Notes: generated by a model not told the origin, from the sequence alone. DNA of 60,958 bases from Lentzea indica (GCF_012184385.1 NZ_VSRL01000026.1:1-60958); one strand, 5' to 3'. Positions 1 to 10,344 are shown, counted from the first letter of the stretch. Numbers and translations: made by a program.

Positions 1-447
1 CCGTCTCGACGCTGGCCGGGCCGGGGTCGGCGTCTGGGGCTGGCGGGGACGATCGGGCTGTTCGCCGCGGTGTCCACCCTCCCGCTCGCCGTCGTCTGTT
101 CCTTCTTGCTGAGCCTCACCGCCGGGTCGCTGGTGACCTCCGGGTTCAACATGGCCTCGACCCTCGCGCCCGCCGAACGACAGGGGGTCGTGTCCAGTCT
201 GGTGATGGTCATGATCGCGATCGGTTCGGTGATCCTGAACTTCGTGGGCGCGGCCGTGCTGAAGTCCACCAGGGTGGACGTCGGCGGCGCGGCGGAGAAC
301 TCGGCCACGGGCGTGTTCGGCTACATCGGGATCGGCGCCGGCGCGTTCGTGGCCGCCGGGGTGCTGGCTGTGCTGCTCGTGCGCACACAGCGCCGCGCAC
401 CCGTGCCCAGCGCGAAGCGCATCGAGGAAGTCCCTACTCGGTGCTGA
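1..447 (+). CDS. MFS transporter, C-terminal part (5' end outside window)
   Basis: The frame is open from the first base, so the start lies to the left. About 148 residues are visible. Three hydrophobic helices alternate with short polar loops. A loop with APAERQG precedes the pair of helices typical of the last third of a drug/sugar-type major facilitator, and the protein ends in a basic cytoplasmic tail (RTQRRAP). The substrate cannot be read from this fragment. Its stop overlaps the stop of the convergent lipoprotein gene by 14 bases. The family call is by the look of the helices and loops only. Confidence 0.6.
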   Translation, partial: PSRRWPGRGRRLGLAGTIGLFAAVSTLPLAVVCSFLLSLTAGSLVTSGFNMASTLAPAERQGVVSSLVMVMIAIGSVILNFVGAAVLKSTRVDVGGAAENSATGVFGYIGIGAGAFVAAGVLAVLLVRTQRRAPVPSAKRIEEVPTRC

Positions 448-1701
448 TGTCGAGCACCGCCGTCGTGCCCTCCACACCGGCCAGCGTGAACACGACGCTC
501 GGCCGCCCGCGGTGCCGATCTTCCCCGTACCGCTCGCGCCGAGCGACATCCGGCTGGACGGGGTGGTGAGCACCAGCCCGCCACCGCGGATCGACACCGC
601 GACCGTCAGGTCGCCCACGGTGATGTCGGCCTTCCCGGTGATCAGCACCTGGCAGGTTCCGGTCTTGCAGGCGGCGAGATCGGTGCCGTTGCGTGCGGTC
701 AGCGGCTGCTTCGGTTTCGCCGCGATGTCGCGCGGGACGCACGACGGCGCGAGGTCGTAGGACGCGGCGAGCGCGGGACCGTGTCCGACGGCGGCGAGCA
801 GCCCTTCGGCCTTCGGCTTGACCGCGATGGCGGCGGCCTTGGCCAGGTTGACGCGGTCCTGCAGGGCGCCGATCGGCCCAGGGGTGCTGAGCGAGTGGTC
901 CTCCGGCAGCTTCCCCGCCTGTTCCCGCAGCGCGGTCAGCAGGGCGTCGCGGAAGGTGTCCGCCTCCTTGACACCCGTCGCCGCCAGCTCGGCGATCTGC
1001 GCGGCACCACCGCCGATCGCCGACCTCGTGGTGCTGAGGTAGCTCTCCAGTTCGAACGAGACGAACCGGGGATCGTCGCCCGCGATGTCGGCGGTCTCGG
1101 TGCTCAGTCCGGTGATGGAGGTGACGGTGGCGCACATCTTGTCCGCCCACGTCACGAGTTCCCGCGTCGGCGCGGGGTCCGGCAGCGTCACGGCACGCGC
1201 GGGCTCGCAGGCGGGCGTCAGGTTGTACGAGGTGAGCAGCTCGGGCGCGTTCTCGACGACACCGGTGAGCTGCTGCCGCATCGGCCCGAGGCCGGAGATC
1301 AGCTCCGCGACCTGCTTCTTCTTCGCCTGCGCGTCGGCCTCCGGCGCGGTCATCAGCGAGTTGTCAGCGGCGGACGGCAGCTGTGGCCGGACCCCTTCGA
1401 GCGCCTTGACGAGTCCGGCGATGTGCCCGTCCACCGCGGCCACCTCCGACGGCTTCAACTTCTTCAGCGCCTTCGTCGCGTTGTCGACGCCGTCGACCAC
1501 CGACCGCACGTAGAAGAAGGGGCTGGAGTCCGACGATTTCACGGCATCCTCGAGCGCCTTCACGTGCGAGCACACTGCGGTCGACCACTCGACCAGCTGC
1601 CGGGTGGGCTGAGGCGGCGGTGGCGGGGTCGCGGCCGGTTCGGCCGCCGAACACCCGGTGACCACGAGACCGATGGCTACCGCCGAGATGAGCTCACGCA
1701 T
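434..1701 (-). pseudogene. Secreted lipoprotein with duplicated cysteine-bracketed helical unit, frameshifted near its end
   Basis: ATG at 1701 opens a lipoprotein signal (MRELISAVAIGLVVTGCSAA) with lipobox VTGC and lipidated Cys17. A proline-rich linker follows. Two copies of a helical unit of about 145 residues come next: each opens with R-x-L-V-x-W and a Cys (about residues 34 and 179) and closes with Y-[ND]-L-x-P-x-C. A beta-rich C-terminal domain contains CKTGTC. The frame breaks near 490-510. One restored base joins it to a good beta-strand C-terminus (VFTLAGVEG...LDIST) ending at 434, giving 422 residues; without it the frame runs off the window's left edge antisense to the MFS gene. 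Function unknown; probably an outer-face membrane-anchored binding or wall protein. Confidence 0.6.
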
Positions 1702-2055
1702 GGGGGCCAGTCTTGGCGCTGGCCGCCAGGATCGGTCCCCGCTGGCAGCTTCCTGCCTCCGCCCGCACCGCGTAGAACGGCAGCCGCGGTGCTCTTTCCC
1801 TTCGCGCACCAGCACACTCGGGCTTCCACAGATCGCGCGGGCGTCGGTCAGTCGAGTCACACCGAGTGACCCCGGTGACCCGGTGGGATGAGACCTGGGT
1901 CTCCCCGGCATCAAGATTGCGTAAGGGACGTGGCAGCGGGTGTCAAGGAGTCGTCAGACGGCTCAGAACGTCCCCATTTTCTGATGCACCCTTTCCGGCG
2001 TCAGGGGTTGTCGACAGTGCCAGCCCTGGTTCGAGGTCGTTGAAGGGAGCGCGCC
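1702..2055. promoter_or_regulatory. Intergenic region ahead of the kdp operon and the lipoprotein gene
   Basis: This 354-base divergent gap holds no convincing gene. It must carry the promoter of the leftward lipoprotein and of the rightward kdp operon. Visible elements are a 14-base inverted repeat GAGACC-TG-GGTCTC at 1890-1903, two TCAAG-N4-CGTnAG repeats at 1911-1925 and 1943-1957, and an AGGGAG ribosome-binding site at about 2044-2049 ahead of the ATG at 2056. I looked for a ydaO-type c-di-AMP riboswitch, which sometimes precedes potassium genes, and did not find its conserved blocks. Confidence 0.5.
1911..1957 (+). promoter_or_regulatory. Candidate KdpE operator: two phased TCAAG-N4-CGTnAG repeats
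   Basis: TCAAGATTGCGTAAG (1911-1925) and TCAAGGAGTCGTCAG (1943-1957) share 10 of 15 positions, and their starts are 32 bases apart, about three helical turns. Inside each, the half-sites TCAAG and GTnAG repeat with a 10-base period, the layout expected for an OmpR/PhoB-class regulator such as KdpE. The position, 100-145 bases before the first kdp ORF, suits an activator. Assignment to KdpE is inference from context. Confidence 0.45.
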
Positions 2056-2139
2056 ATGGCCGACTTGGCCTACGCGTTGCTGCTGATCGGGAGTTTCGCC
2101 GTGCTGTGTCTGACGGTGCGTGGACTGGAGAAGTTGTGA
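2056..2139 (+). CDS. 27-residue single-pass membrane peptide leading the kdp operon
   Basis: ATG at 2056 follows AGGGAG at good spacing. The peptide MADLAYALLLIGSFAVLCL continues with TVRGLEKL: one hydrophobic helix and a short charged end. Its TGA overlaps the GTG start of kdpF in a GTGA junction, so the two are probably translationally coupled. It resembles KdpF in size and topology but lacks the ALIRPEKF-type ending that follows in the next ORF. It may be a second small subunit or a duplicated, diverged KdpF. The reading frame, ribosome-binding site and coupling are visible; the role is inferred. Confidence 0.6.
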   Translation: MADLAYALLLIGSFAVLCLTVRGLEKL

Positions 2140-2237
2140 GTGGCACGGGTCTGCTCGCGAACGTCGTGGGTGGCGTCCTCGCGTTGCTGCTGATCATCTA
2201 CTTGTTCATCGCTCTCATCAGGCCGGAGAAGTTCTGA
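2136..2237 (+). CDS. kdpF: Potassium-transporting ATPase small subunit KdpF
   Basis: GTG start in the GTGA overlap with the preceding ORF; 33 residues. One transmembrane helix (GGVLALLLIIYLFIALI) ends in RPEKF, the hallmark of KdpF, a small lipid-like stabilising subunit of the KdpFABC complex in the cytoplasmic membrane. The stop codon overlaps the kdpA start (TGATG at 2235-2239). Confidence 0.85.
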   Translation: MSGTGLLANVVGGVLALLLIIYLFIALIRPEKF

Positions 2238-3859
2238 TGTCACCCCTTGTGGCCGGCCTGCTGCAGGTCGGCATCCTGATCACGGCCCTGGCGGTCGTCT
2301 ACCGGCCGTTCGGCGACTACATGGCGCGGGTTTTCCGCAGCGAGAAGCACTCCAAGCTGGAGCTGGCGATCTATCGCTTCGGGCGGATCGATCCGAACTC
2401 CGAGCAGAAGTGGAGCACCTACGCCTACGGCGTGCTCGGCTTCTCGTTCGTCGGGATCGTGCTTCTCTATGTGCTGCAACGGATCCAGTCGGTGCTGCCG
2501 TTCAACTTCGAGCGCGGCAACGTCCCGGAGGGCATGGCGTTCAACACGGCCATCAGTTTCGTGACGAACACGAACTGGCAGTCGTACGTGCCTGAGGCCG
2601 TCATGGGTCACACGGTCCAGATGGTCGGGCTGACCGTGCAGAACTTCGTGTCCGCAGCGGTCGGCCTCGCGGTCGCCGTCGCGTTGATCCGCGGGTTCGT
2701 GCGGCATCAGACCGACCGGCTCGGCAACTTCTGGGTCGACCTGGTCCGGGGCACGATCCGGATTTTGCTGCCGATCGCGTTCGTCGCGGCGATCGTGCTG
2801 ATCGCGCTCGGCGTCACGATGAGCATCAAGTCCGGTGTGGACGTTGACGGGCAGGCGATCGCCAACGCGCCGGTTGCCTCTCAGGAAGCCATCAAGGAGC
2901 TCGGCACCAACGGTGGCGGTGTGCTGAACGCGAACTCGGCGCACCCGTTCGAGAACCCCAACGAGTGGTCGAACCTGTTCGAGATCTTCCTGCTGCTGGC
3001 GATCCCGGTGGCGCTGACCCGTACGTTCGGTCAGCTCGTCGGCGAGAAGAAGCAGGGTTACGTGCTGCTGAGCGTCATGGGCGGTCTCTGGGCCGCGATG
3101 CTCGCGGTCATCTGGGGTGCGGAGGCCAGCGGCCTGCGTCCCTTGGAGGGTAAGGAACTGCGGTTCGACGTCGCGGGCAGCGCGATCTTCGCGAACTCCA
3201 CGACCGGTACGTCGACCGGGGCGGTCAACTCGCTGCACGACAGCTACACCGGGCTCGGTGGCGGCGGAGCGTTGCTGAACATGTTGTTCGGCGAGATGAC
3301 GCCGGGTGGTGTCGGCACCGGCATTTACAGCATCCTCGTGATGGCGATCATCGCGATGTTCCTCGCGGGGCTGATGGTCGGCCGCACGCCGGAATACCTC
3401 GGCAAGAAGCTGGGGCGCAAGGAGGTCACGGCCGCGGCGGTGTCGATTCTGGCGATGCCGACCGTGCTGCTCATCGGCGCTGGGATCGCCGCGATCCTGC
3501 CGAGCACGCAGGGTGCGTTGAACAACTCCGGTTCGCACGGACTGTCGGAGATTCTCTACGCCTACGCGTCCGCCTCGAACAACAACGGCTCCGCGTTCGC
3601 CGGCATCACGGTGACCAACGACTGGTTCCAGTCGTCGCTGGGGCTGTGCATGCTGTTCGGCCGGTTCCTGCCGATCATCGCGGTGCTCGCGCTCGCCGGA
3701 TCCCTTGCGGCGCAGAAGAAGGTGCCGGTCACGGCGGGCACGCTGCCCACCACCGGGCCGCTGTTCGCCTCGCTGCTGACCGGCGCGATCGTGCTGGTCG
3801 CCGCGCTGACGTTCGTTCCCGCTCTTGCTCTCGGTCCCATCGCGGAGGCCTTGCTGTGA
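2237..3859 (+). CDS. kdpA: Potassium-transporting ATPase potassium-binding subunit KdpA
   Basis: ATG at 2237 overlaps the kdpF stop by one base; 540 residues, close to the usual 555-560. KdpA is the channel-like subunit that selects K+ for the Kdp pump. Visible hallmarks are the selectivity-filter repeats ([29 protein letters not shown]), the [10 protein letters not shown] segment and about ten hydrophobic helices. It is followed by kdpB with a 4-base overlap, so the subunits are made in order from one message. The operon is expected to be induced by low K+ or high osmolarity through KdpDE. No abnormality is seen in the frame. Confidence 0.97.
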   Translation: MSPLVAGLLQVGILITALAVVYRPFGDYMARVFRSEKHSKLELAIYRFGRIDPNSEQKWSTYAYGVLGFSFVGIVLLYVLQRIQSVLPFNFERGNVPEGMAFNTAISFVTNTNWQSYVPEAVMGHTVQMVGLTVQNFVSAAVGLAVAVALIRGFVRHQTDRLGNFWVDLVRGTIRILLPIAFVAAIVLIALGVTMSIKSGVDVDGQAIANAPVASQEAIKELGTNGGGVLNANSAHPFENPNEWSNLFEIFLLLAIPVALTRTFGQLVGEKKQGYVLLSVMGGLWAAMLAVIWGAEASGLRPLEGKELRFDVAGSAIFANSTTGTSTGAVNSLHDSYTGLGGGGALLNMLFGEMTPGGVGTGIYSILVMAIIAMFLAGLMVGRTPEYLGKKLGRKEVTAAAVSILAMPTVLLIGAGIAAILPSTQGALNNSGSHGLSEILYAYASASNNNGSAFAGITVTNDWFQSSLGLCMLFGRFLPIIAVLALAGSLAAQKKVPVTAGTLPTTGPLFASLLTGAIVLVAALTFVPALALGPIAEALL

Positions 3860-5913
3860 CCTCGACACTTCAGCGGACTCCTGAGGAGATCCGCGACCGC
3901 CACGCCGAGAACCTCGGCCACAAGGTCGGCAGCGGCGTCTTCAACCCGCGCCAGCTCCTGACGTCGTTCCCGGACGCGTTGCGCAAGTTCGACCCGCGCC
4001 ACCAGCTGCGCAACCCGGTCATGGTCGTGGTCTGGGTCGGCTCGTTGCTCGTCACGGTCTTCGCGGTCACCGACCCGAGCGTGTTCACGATCGCGGTGAC
4101 GCTGTGGCTGTGGGGCACCGTGTTGTTCGCGAACCTCGCCGAAGCCGTCGCCGAAGGACGTGGCAAGGCGCAGGCCGACTCGCTGCGCAAGACCAAGAAG
4201 GACGCGGTCGCCCGCCGCCTCACCGAGGACGGCAGCGAGGAACGGGTCCCCGGCACGGATCTGCGGATCGGTGACCTGGTCGTCGTCGAGGCGGGCGAGG
4301 TCATCCCGGGTGACGGTGACGTCGTCGAGGGCATCGCCACGGTCGACGAGTCGGCGATCACGGGTGAGTCCGCGCCGGTGATCCGCGAGTCCGGCGGTGA
4401 CCGTTGCGCCGTCACGGGTGGCACGACGGTGCTGTCCGACCGGGTCGTCGTGAAGATCACGACCAAACCTGGCGAGTCCTTTGTGGACCGGATGATCGCG
4501 TTGGTCGAGGGTGCGGAACGGCAGAAGACGCCGAACGAGATCGCGCTGACGATCCTGCTGTCCACGCTGACGATCATCTTCATGCTCGCGGTCGTGGCGC
4601 TGCAGCCGTTCGCGATCTTCTCCGGCGGTGAGCAGTCGGTGATCGTGCTGACCGCGTTGCTGGTGTGCCTGATTCCGACGACGATCGGGGCGCTGCTGTC
4701 CGCGATCGGCATCGCGGGCATGGACCGGCTGGTGCAGCGCAACGTGCTCGCCACGTCCGGCAAGGCCGTCGAGGCGGCCGGGGACATCGACACGTTGCTG
4801 CTGGACAAGACCGGCACCATCACGTGGGGCAACCGCCGTGCCACGGAGTTCATCGCGGCCAACGGCACCGACGAACGGCGGCTCGCCGAGGCCGTCCGGC
4901 TCTCGAGCCTGGCGGACGGCACACCTGAGGGCCGCAGCATCATCGAACTCTGCGTCGAGAAGTACGGCCTGTCCGCCGAGCCGGCTGACGCTGAGAAGGC
5001 GGGCGAGTTCGTGCCGTTCACCGCACAGACGCGGATGAGCGGCATCGACCTGAACGGTCGCAGCATCCGCAAGGGCGCCGCGAGCGGGTTCACCACCTCC
5101 GACGAGGTGCGGGGCATCGTCGACAGGATCAGCGAGGACGGCGGCACGCCGCTCGTCGTCGCCGAGAACGACGAGGTCCTGGGCGTCATCCGGCTGAGCG
5201 ATGTCGTGAAGCCCGGCATGAAGAAGCGTTTCGCCGAGCTGCGGGCGATGGGCATCCGCACGGTCATGGTGACCGGCGACAACCCGTTGACCGCCAAGGC
5301 GATCGCGGCCGAGGCGGGCGTGGACGACTTCCTCGCCGAGGCCAAGCCCGAGGACAAGATGGCCCTGATCCGCAAGGAGCAGGAGGGCGGCCGCCTGGTC
5401 GCGATGACCGGTGACGGCACCAACGACGCGCCCGCGCTCGCGCAGTCCGACGTCGGCGTCGCCATGAACACCGGCACTTCCGCGGCGAAGGAAGCCGGGA
5501 ACATGGTGGATCTGGACTCGGATCCCACCAAGCTCATCGAGATCGTGGAGATCGGCAAGCAGCTGCTGATCACCCGCGGTGCGCTGACGACGTTCTCGGT
5601 GGCGAACGACCTCGCGAAGTACTTCGCGATCCTGCCTGCGATGTTCGCGGCGATCTACCCGGCGCTGGACAAGCTCAACATCATGCACCTGGCCACGCCG
5701 CAGTCCGCGATCCTGTCGGCGGTGATCTTCAACGCGCTGATCATCGTGGCGCTGATCCCGTTGGCGCTCAAGGGCGTGCGCTACCGGCCGTCCAGTGCCT
5801 CCGCGCTGCTGCGGCGCAACCTGCTGATCTACGGCCTGGGCGGCATCGTGACGCCGTTCGCCGGGATCTGGCTGATCGACCTGCTTGTCCGTTTGATTCC
5901 TGGAATCGGGTGA
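3856..5913 (+). CDS. kdpB: Potassium-transporting P-type ATPase subunit KdpB
   Basis: GTG at 3856 overlaps the kdpA stop (GTGA) and has GGAGG seven bases upstream; 685 residues, the normal length. It is the ATP-hydrolysing subunit that drives K+ uptake. P-type ATPase signatures are in order: actuator-loop TGES, phosphorylation site DKTGTIT with the aspartate near residue 317, the KdpB-type MSGIDL/RKGA nucleotide-binding region, and hinge [11 protein letters not shown]. Hydrophobic helices lie at the N-terminus, around residues 210-290, and at the C-terminus. It lies between kdpA and kdpC, six bases before the latter. Confidence 0.97.
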   Translation: MTSTLQRTPEEIRDRHAENLGHKVGSGVFNPRQLLTSFPDALRKFDPRHQLRNPVMVVVWVGSLLVTVFAVTDPSVFTIAVTLWLWGTVLFANLAEAVAEGRGKAQADSLRKTKKDAVARRLTEDGSEERVPGTDLRIGDLVVVEAGEVIPGDGDVVEGIATVDESAITGESAPVIRESGGDRCAVTGGTTVLSDRVVVKITTKPGESFVDRMIALVEGAERQKTPNEIALTILLSTLTIIFMLAVVALQPFAIFSGGEQSVIVLTALLVCLIPTTIGALLSAIGIAGMDRLVQRNVLATSGKAVEAAGDIDTLLLDKTGTITWGNRRATEFIAANGTDERRLAEAVRLSSLADGTPEGRSIIELCVEKYGLSAEPADAEKAGEFVPFTAQTRMSGIDLNGRSIRKGAASGFTTSDEVRGIVDRISEDGGTPLVVAENDEVLGVIRLSDVVKPGMKKRFAELRAMGIRTVMVTGDNPLTAKAIAAEAGVDDFLAEAKPEDKMALIRKEQEGGRLVAMTGDGTNDAPALAQSDVGVAMNTGTSAAKEAGNMVDLDSDPTKLIEIVEIGKQLLITRGALTTFSVANDLAKYFAILPAMFAAIYPALDKLNIMHLATPQSAILSAVIFNALIIVALIPLALKGVRYRPSSASALLRRNLLIYGLGGIVTPFAGIWLIDLLVRLIPGIG

Positions 5914-5919
5914 CCTGGC

Positions 5920-6447
5920 GTGGAGAACTTCTTCAAGCAGGCGTGGGCGGGTCTGCGGATCCTGCTCGTGCTCACGGTGGTGTGCGGGGTGCTGTACCCG
6001 ATGGCGGTGTGGGGCGTCTCCCGCATCCCCGGTCTGCACGGCAACGCCGAGGCCACGGACACCACGCTGGTCGCGGTCGTCCGCGAGGGCGACCAGTACT
6101 TCGTTCCGCGCCCGTCCGCCGCGACGCTGCCCGCCTCGGGTGGCTCGAACAAGGGCGAGCTCAACGAGGACTACACCAAGGTGATCGCCGAGCGGCGTAC
6201 GGAGATCGCGCAGCGGGAAGGCGTTGCCGAGGACCAGGTGCCGCAGGACGCCGTCACCGCGTCCGCGTCCGGCCTCGACCCGGACATCAGCCAGGAGTAC
6301 GCCGAGCTGCAGGTGCCACGGGTGGCGCGGGCCAGCGGCCTGTCCGTCGAGAAGGTGCGCGAACTGGTGTCGGCCGGCACCGGCGGCACCTTCACCACCA
6401 CGGTCAACGTGACGGCGCTCAACCGTGCCATCGACGCAGCACGCTGA
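5920..6447 (+). CDS. kdpC: Potassium-transporting ATPase subunit KdpC
   Basis: GTG at 5920; 175 residues, slightly short for the family (about 190). One N-terminal membrane helix (ILLVLTVVCGVLYPMAVW) carries the family's LYP motif. The exported domain includes FVPRPSAA, ASGSN-like GGSNKGELNED and ASGLDPDIS, all characteristic of KdpC. KdpC stabilises the complex and raises ATP affinity of KdpB. The last 23 bases overlap the kdpD start, tying sensor expression to the pump. Confidence 0.95.
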   Translation: MENFFKQAWAGLRILLVLTVVCGVLYPMAVWGVSRIPGLHGNAEATDTTLVAVVREGDQYFVPRPSAATLPASGGSNKGELNEDYTKVIAERRTEIAQREGVAEDQVPQDAVTASASGLDPDISQEYAELQVPRVARASGLSVEKVRELVSAGTGGTFTTTVNVTALNRAIDAAR

Positions 6448-8997
6448 GAAGCGCCGCGGCGAGCTGCGCATCTACCTCGGCGCCGCTCCCGGTGTCGGAA
6501 AGACCTTCGCCATGCTCGGCGAGGCTCACCGGCGCCGGGAGCGCGGCACCGACGTGGTCGTCGGACTCGTCGAGACGCACGGGCGGCAGAAGACCCAGAG
6601 CCTGCTCGACGGCCTGGAGATCCTGTCCCGCAAGGAGATCCACCACCGCGGCGTCGACTTCACCGAGATGGACGTCGATGCTCTGCTGGCCCGCGCGCCC
6701 GAGGTCGCGATCGTCGACGAGCTCGCGCACACCAACGTGCCCGGCTCGCGCAACGAGAAGCGCTGGCAGGACGTCGAGGAACTGCTCGACGCCGGCATCG
6801 ACGTGCTGTCCACCGTCAACGTCCAGCACCTGGAGTCGCTCAACGACGTGGTCGAGCGGATCACCGGTGTCCAGCAACGGGAAACCGTGCCGGACGAGGT
6901 GGTCCGCCGTGCCGAACAGGTAGAGCTCGTCGACATCACGCCGGAGGCGCTCAGAAGGCGTCTGGCACACGGCAACGTGTACGCGGCTCACAAGATCGAT
7001 GCGGCGCTGGGCAACTACTTCCGCGTCGGCAACCTGACAGCGTTGCGGGAACTGGCACTGCTGTGGGTGGCCGATCAGGTGGACGTGGCGCTGCAGCGCT
7101 ACCGGCACGAGCGGCAGATCACCGACACGTGGGAAACCCGCGAACGCGTGTCGCCGCGATCACCGGCGGCCCGGAGAGTGAAACGTTGATCCGCCGCGCT
7201 CGCCGGATCGCTCTGCGTGCCGGCGCGGAACTTCTCGTGGTGCACGTGATGCGCGGTGACGGGCTGACAGGAGCTTCGCCCGACGTGGTCGCCAAGTGCC
7301 GCAAGATCGCCGAAGACCTGAACGCGACGTTCCACACGGTCGTCGGCGACGACGTGCCGACCGCGTTGCTGGAGTTCGCCCGCGGCGTCAACGCCACCCA
7401 GCTCGTGCTGGGCACCTCACGGCGATCTCGGCTCACGCGAGCGCTCGACGAGGGCATCGGCGCGGCCGTGATTCACGACTCGGGCCCGATCGACGTGCAC
7501 ATGGTCACGCACGACGAGGCACGCCGCGGGCTGCGCTGGAAGATCGGCCGCAATGCGCTCAGTCGCGAACGGCAGCTCGCGGGCTGGCTGGCGTCCGTCA
7601 TGCTGCCGGGTCTGACCGCTGTGCTGGGCTTGTTCTGGCGCGACGACATCGACTACTCCACGGACCTGGTCGGGTTCCTGCTCGCCACCTGTGTGGTGGC
7701 GCTGCTCGGTGGGCTCGGGCCGGCGTTGGTCAGCGCTTTCCTGGGCGCCGGGCTGCTGAACTTCTTCTTCACTCCGCCCTACTACAGCCTGTCCGTCGCC
7801 AGCCCGGAGAACGTGATCACGTTGATCGCCATGGTCATCGTGGCGACGATCGTCGCGTTGGTGGTGGACCGGGCAGCCAGGCTGGGAGAGCAGGGCGCTC
7901 GGGCTCGGACGGAGGCCGCGTTGCTCGCGTCCTATGCCCGCACGGTGCTCACGAGCCCGTACCCGTTGGCACGGTTGCTGGAGAAGATCCGTGAGAACTT
8001 CGGCCTCGAGTCGGTCGCGTTGCTCGAACGCCGCAATGGCGGCTGGGAGCGGGTCGCGTGCGTGGGCCCGAAGCCGTGCGACGACCCCGACTCCGCCGAT
8101 GCCGACGTCGCCGTCACCACCGACATCCACCTGGCGTTGCGGGGGAGGACGTTGCCCGCGAGCGACCAACGGGTCCTGGAAGCCGCTGCCGGGCAGGCGT
8201 TGATGGCGTTGCGGCAACAACGCATGGCCGACGAGACGCGGGACGCCCAACGGAAGGTCGAGACGACCGAGCTTCGCACCGCGCTGCTTTCCGCCGTCGG
8301 GCACGACCTGCGCACCCCGTTGACGTCCATCAAGGCCGCGATCGGCAGCCTGCGCGACCGTGAGCTCGAACTGTCCGAAGAGGACACGGACGAACTCATG
8401 GCCACCGTGGAGGAATCTGCCGACCGGCTCAACGGCTTGGTGGACAACCTGCTCGACTCGTCCCGTCTCGCCACGGGATCCGTGGCTCCACTGCTGCGCC
8501 CGGTCGGCTACTACGAGGTGGTCGCCAGGGCGTTGTCCGGCATCGACGAACGCAACACGATCTCGGTGAGCGTCGACGAACAGCTGCCGCCGGTGCGAGC
8601 GGACCTCGGGCTGCTGGAGCGGGTGGTGGCCAACGTCATCGACAACGCCCTGCGGCACGGCCGGATGCACCCGCGCCGGCAGATCGACGTGAACGGCGAC
8701 GGCCGGGTCGCGAGCGACGAGCCCGAGATCGCGGTGCGGGCGAGCACCCACGGCGACGACGTCGAGCTGCGGGTCGTGGACCACGGGCCCGGCCTGCACA
8801 AGAAGGTCGTGGACCGGATCTTCACGCCGTTCCAGCGGCTCGGCGATCGCGACTCGACACCCGGCGTCGGACTGGGCCTCAGCGTGGCCAAGGGATTCAC
8901 CGAGGCCATGGGCGGTCAGATCAGTGCGGAGGACACACCGGGCGGCGGACTGACGATCGTGATCTCGCTCCCTGTGCACAAGGAGATGTCGGAATGA
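6425..8997 (+). pseudogene. kdpD: Osmosensitive K+ channel histidine kinase KdpD, apparent single-base deletion
   Basis: GTG at 6425 opens the KdpD sensor: N-terminal KdpD domain with Walker A GAAPGVGKT and Walker B-like VAIVDELAHTNVPG, then a universal-stress-protein-like domain (AAITGG), four membrane helices with LNFFFTPPYYSL, a GAF-like region, phosphoacceptor HDLRTPL (His near residue 627), and ATPase motifs DNALRHG and GVGLGLSV. The frame breaks at about 7150: ...RERV reads into SPRSPAAR and stops at 7189, whereas the sequence resumes perfectly one frame over at AAITGG. Restoring one G (GTG-GTC) gives 857 residues, the family norm. A consensus error is likelier than real loss because kdpE and the pump genes are intact. 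Confidence 0.9.
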
Positions 8998-9671
8998 CGT
9001 CAGTGCTTGTCGTCGATGACGAGCCGCAGATCGTGAAGGCACTGCGGATCAACCTCAGCGCTCGCGGCTATCACGTCCTGACGGCGTATGACGGGAAGAC
9101 CGCGCTCAGCGTTGCGGTGGAAGGCAAACCCGATGTCGTCGTGCTGGACCTCGGGTTGCCGGACATCGACGGCGTGGAGGTCATCGCCGGACTGCGCGGC
9201 TGGTCGACGGTGCCGATCATCGTGCTGTCCGCGCGCACGGACTCGGCGACGAAGGTCGAGGCGCTGGACGCGGGAGCGGACGACTACGTCACCAAACCGT
9301 TCGGAATGGACGAACTGCTCGCCAGGCTGCGGGCCGCGGTGCGCAGGAAGACCAAGCAGGAGGTGGACGAGCCGATCGTGCGGACGTCGACCTTCACCGT
9401 CGACCTCACGGTCAAGAAGGTGCACCGCGACGACCGCGAAGTGCACCTGACGCCGACCGAGTGGGGACTGCTGGAGATCCTCGCCCGCAACCCCGACCGT
9501 CTGGTGTCGCAGAAGCAGTTGCTGTCCGAGGTGTGGGGACCGACGTCGGTCGGCGAATCGCAGTACCTGCGGGTGTACATGGCGCAGCTGCGGCGCAAGC
9601 TGGAGCGCGATCCCGCGCACCCCAAGCACCTGATCACCGAGCCCGGCATGGGATACCGGTTCCAGCTTTGA
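8994..9671 (+). CDS. kdpE: Response regulator KdpE
   Basis: ATG at 8994 overlaps the kdpD stop (ATGA); 225 residues. N-terminal receiver domain with acidic pocket DDE near residue 9, phosphoacceptor Asp52 in VLDLGLPDIDG, Thr/Ser switch and Lys in YVTKPFGMDELLAR. The C-terminal OmpR-type winged helix has LTPTEWGLLEILARNPDRLVS and the recognition region ending MGYRFQL. Together with KdpD it activates kdpFABC under K+ limitation. The phased repeats at 1911-1957 are its likely binding sites. Confidence 0.95.
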   Translation: MTSVLVVDDEPQIVKALRINLSARGYHVLTAYDGKTALSVAVEGKPDVVVLDLGLPDIDGVEVIAGLRGWSTVPIIVLSARTDSATKVEALDAGADDYVTKPFGMDELLARLRAAVRRKTKQEVDEPIVRTSTFTVDLTVKKVHRDDREVHLTPTEWGLLEILARNPDRLVSQKQLLSEVWGPTSVGESQYLRVYMAQLRRKLERDPAHPKHLITEPGMGYRFQL

Positions 9672-9759
9672 GCCGCCCGCCGACAAGGTTGCGCAAGGAG
9701 GCGTTCTGATCTCATAAGGAGCACTCCCGCGGCCGTGTTTGCGCAGGTGGAATGGAGGT

Positions 9760-10175
9760 ATGCGCACACAGGCACCCGGAGGCATCGGGTTCTTCCTCGG
9801 CTTCGTTCTCGCTGCTGCCACGACCTTCTTCGTCATCGCGGCAGGCGCCGCGAGCCAGCCGGTGCTGTCCGTCGTCGCGCTCGTCGCCGTGGTCGACCTC
9901 ATCGCTCTGATCAGCACGGCGGGCGCGCGCTGGCCACCGCGGTCGTCGGGTGGTGCCTGCACTCGGGATTCGTGCTCGGCAAGCTCGGCGAGCTGACGTT
10001 CACCGGTCAGTCCGCGCATGACGCACTGGTCCTCGGCGGGTGCGCGCTCGGCGGCATTCTGCTCGCGTCGACGCTGCGTGCCGCCTCGGCGCCGCTGCAC
10101 GAACGCGAGTACGACACCAACGTGCCTACGGTTCCGGCGCAACGGGTCCCGCGCGCACTCATACCCGCGAGGTGA
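9760..10175 (+). pseudogene. Small multi-pass membrane protein, frameshifted
   Basis: ATG at 9760 follows GGAGG closely (GAATGGAGGTATG). The first frame encodes MRTQAPGGIGFFLGFVLAAA and a second hydrophobic helix to ...LISTAG. It is then continued one frame over, from about 9925, by ALATAVVGWCLHSGFVLGKL, a further helix (LGGCALGGILLASTL) and a polar tail ending ALIPAR at 10175. One missing base restores 138 residues with about four helices. Both halves use GC-rich coding triplets, and the join is in a GC-rich run. I do not recognise the family. It lies downstream of kdpE but with an 88-base gap, so it need not be part of the kdp message. Confidence 0.55.
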
Positions 10176-10202
10176 TTTCGCACAGGCTCGGGTCTACGCG
10201 GC

Positions 10203-10286
10203 CTAGCGCCGTCCGAGCAGCCGCACCACGATCGCGGCCACCAGGAAACCCGCGATGAGCAGCAGTGTCACCGTCAGCCCTGACAC
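10203..10286 (-). CDS. Possible 27-residue membrane peptide, leaderless
   Basis: GTG at 10286 to TAG at 10203 reads VSGLTVTLLLIAGFLVAAIV followed by VRLLGRR: one hydrophobic helix and a basic end. Upstream on the same strand, TACCAT lies exactly six bases before the GTG, as in the leaderless promoters elsewhere in the window. The ORF fills an otherwise empty gap between the membrane-protein gene and the CBS gene. Too short to be certain; no family recognised. Confidence 0.3.
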   Translation of the reverse strand: MSGLTVTLLLIAGFLVAAIVVRLLGRR

Positions 10287-10344
10287 GGGTCGATGGTAGC
10301 GCCACGAGTTGCGGCGGCCACCTCGCAAGCCGCAAGGTATCGCC

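Noticed and set aside
1860-2055. c-di-AMP (ydaO) riboswitch before kdp
   Set aside because: None of the conserved sequence blocks are present; only short inverted and direct repeats are seen.
2240-6471. Very long open frames antisense to kdpA, kdpB and kdpC (over 500 and 900 codons)
   Set aside because: They are rich in Arg, His, Asp and Gly without domains, as expected for the third-position GC shadow of real genes in a high-GC genome. The sense genes have complete family motifs.
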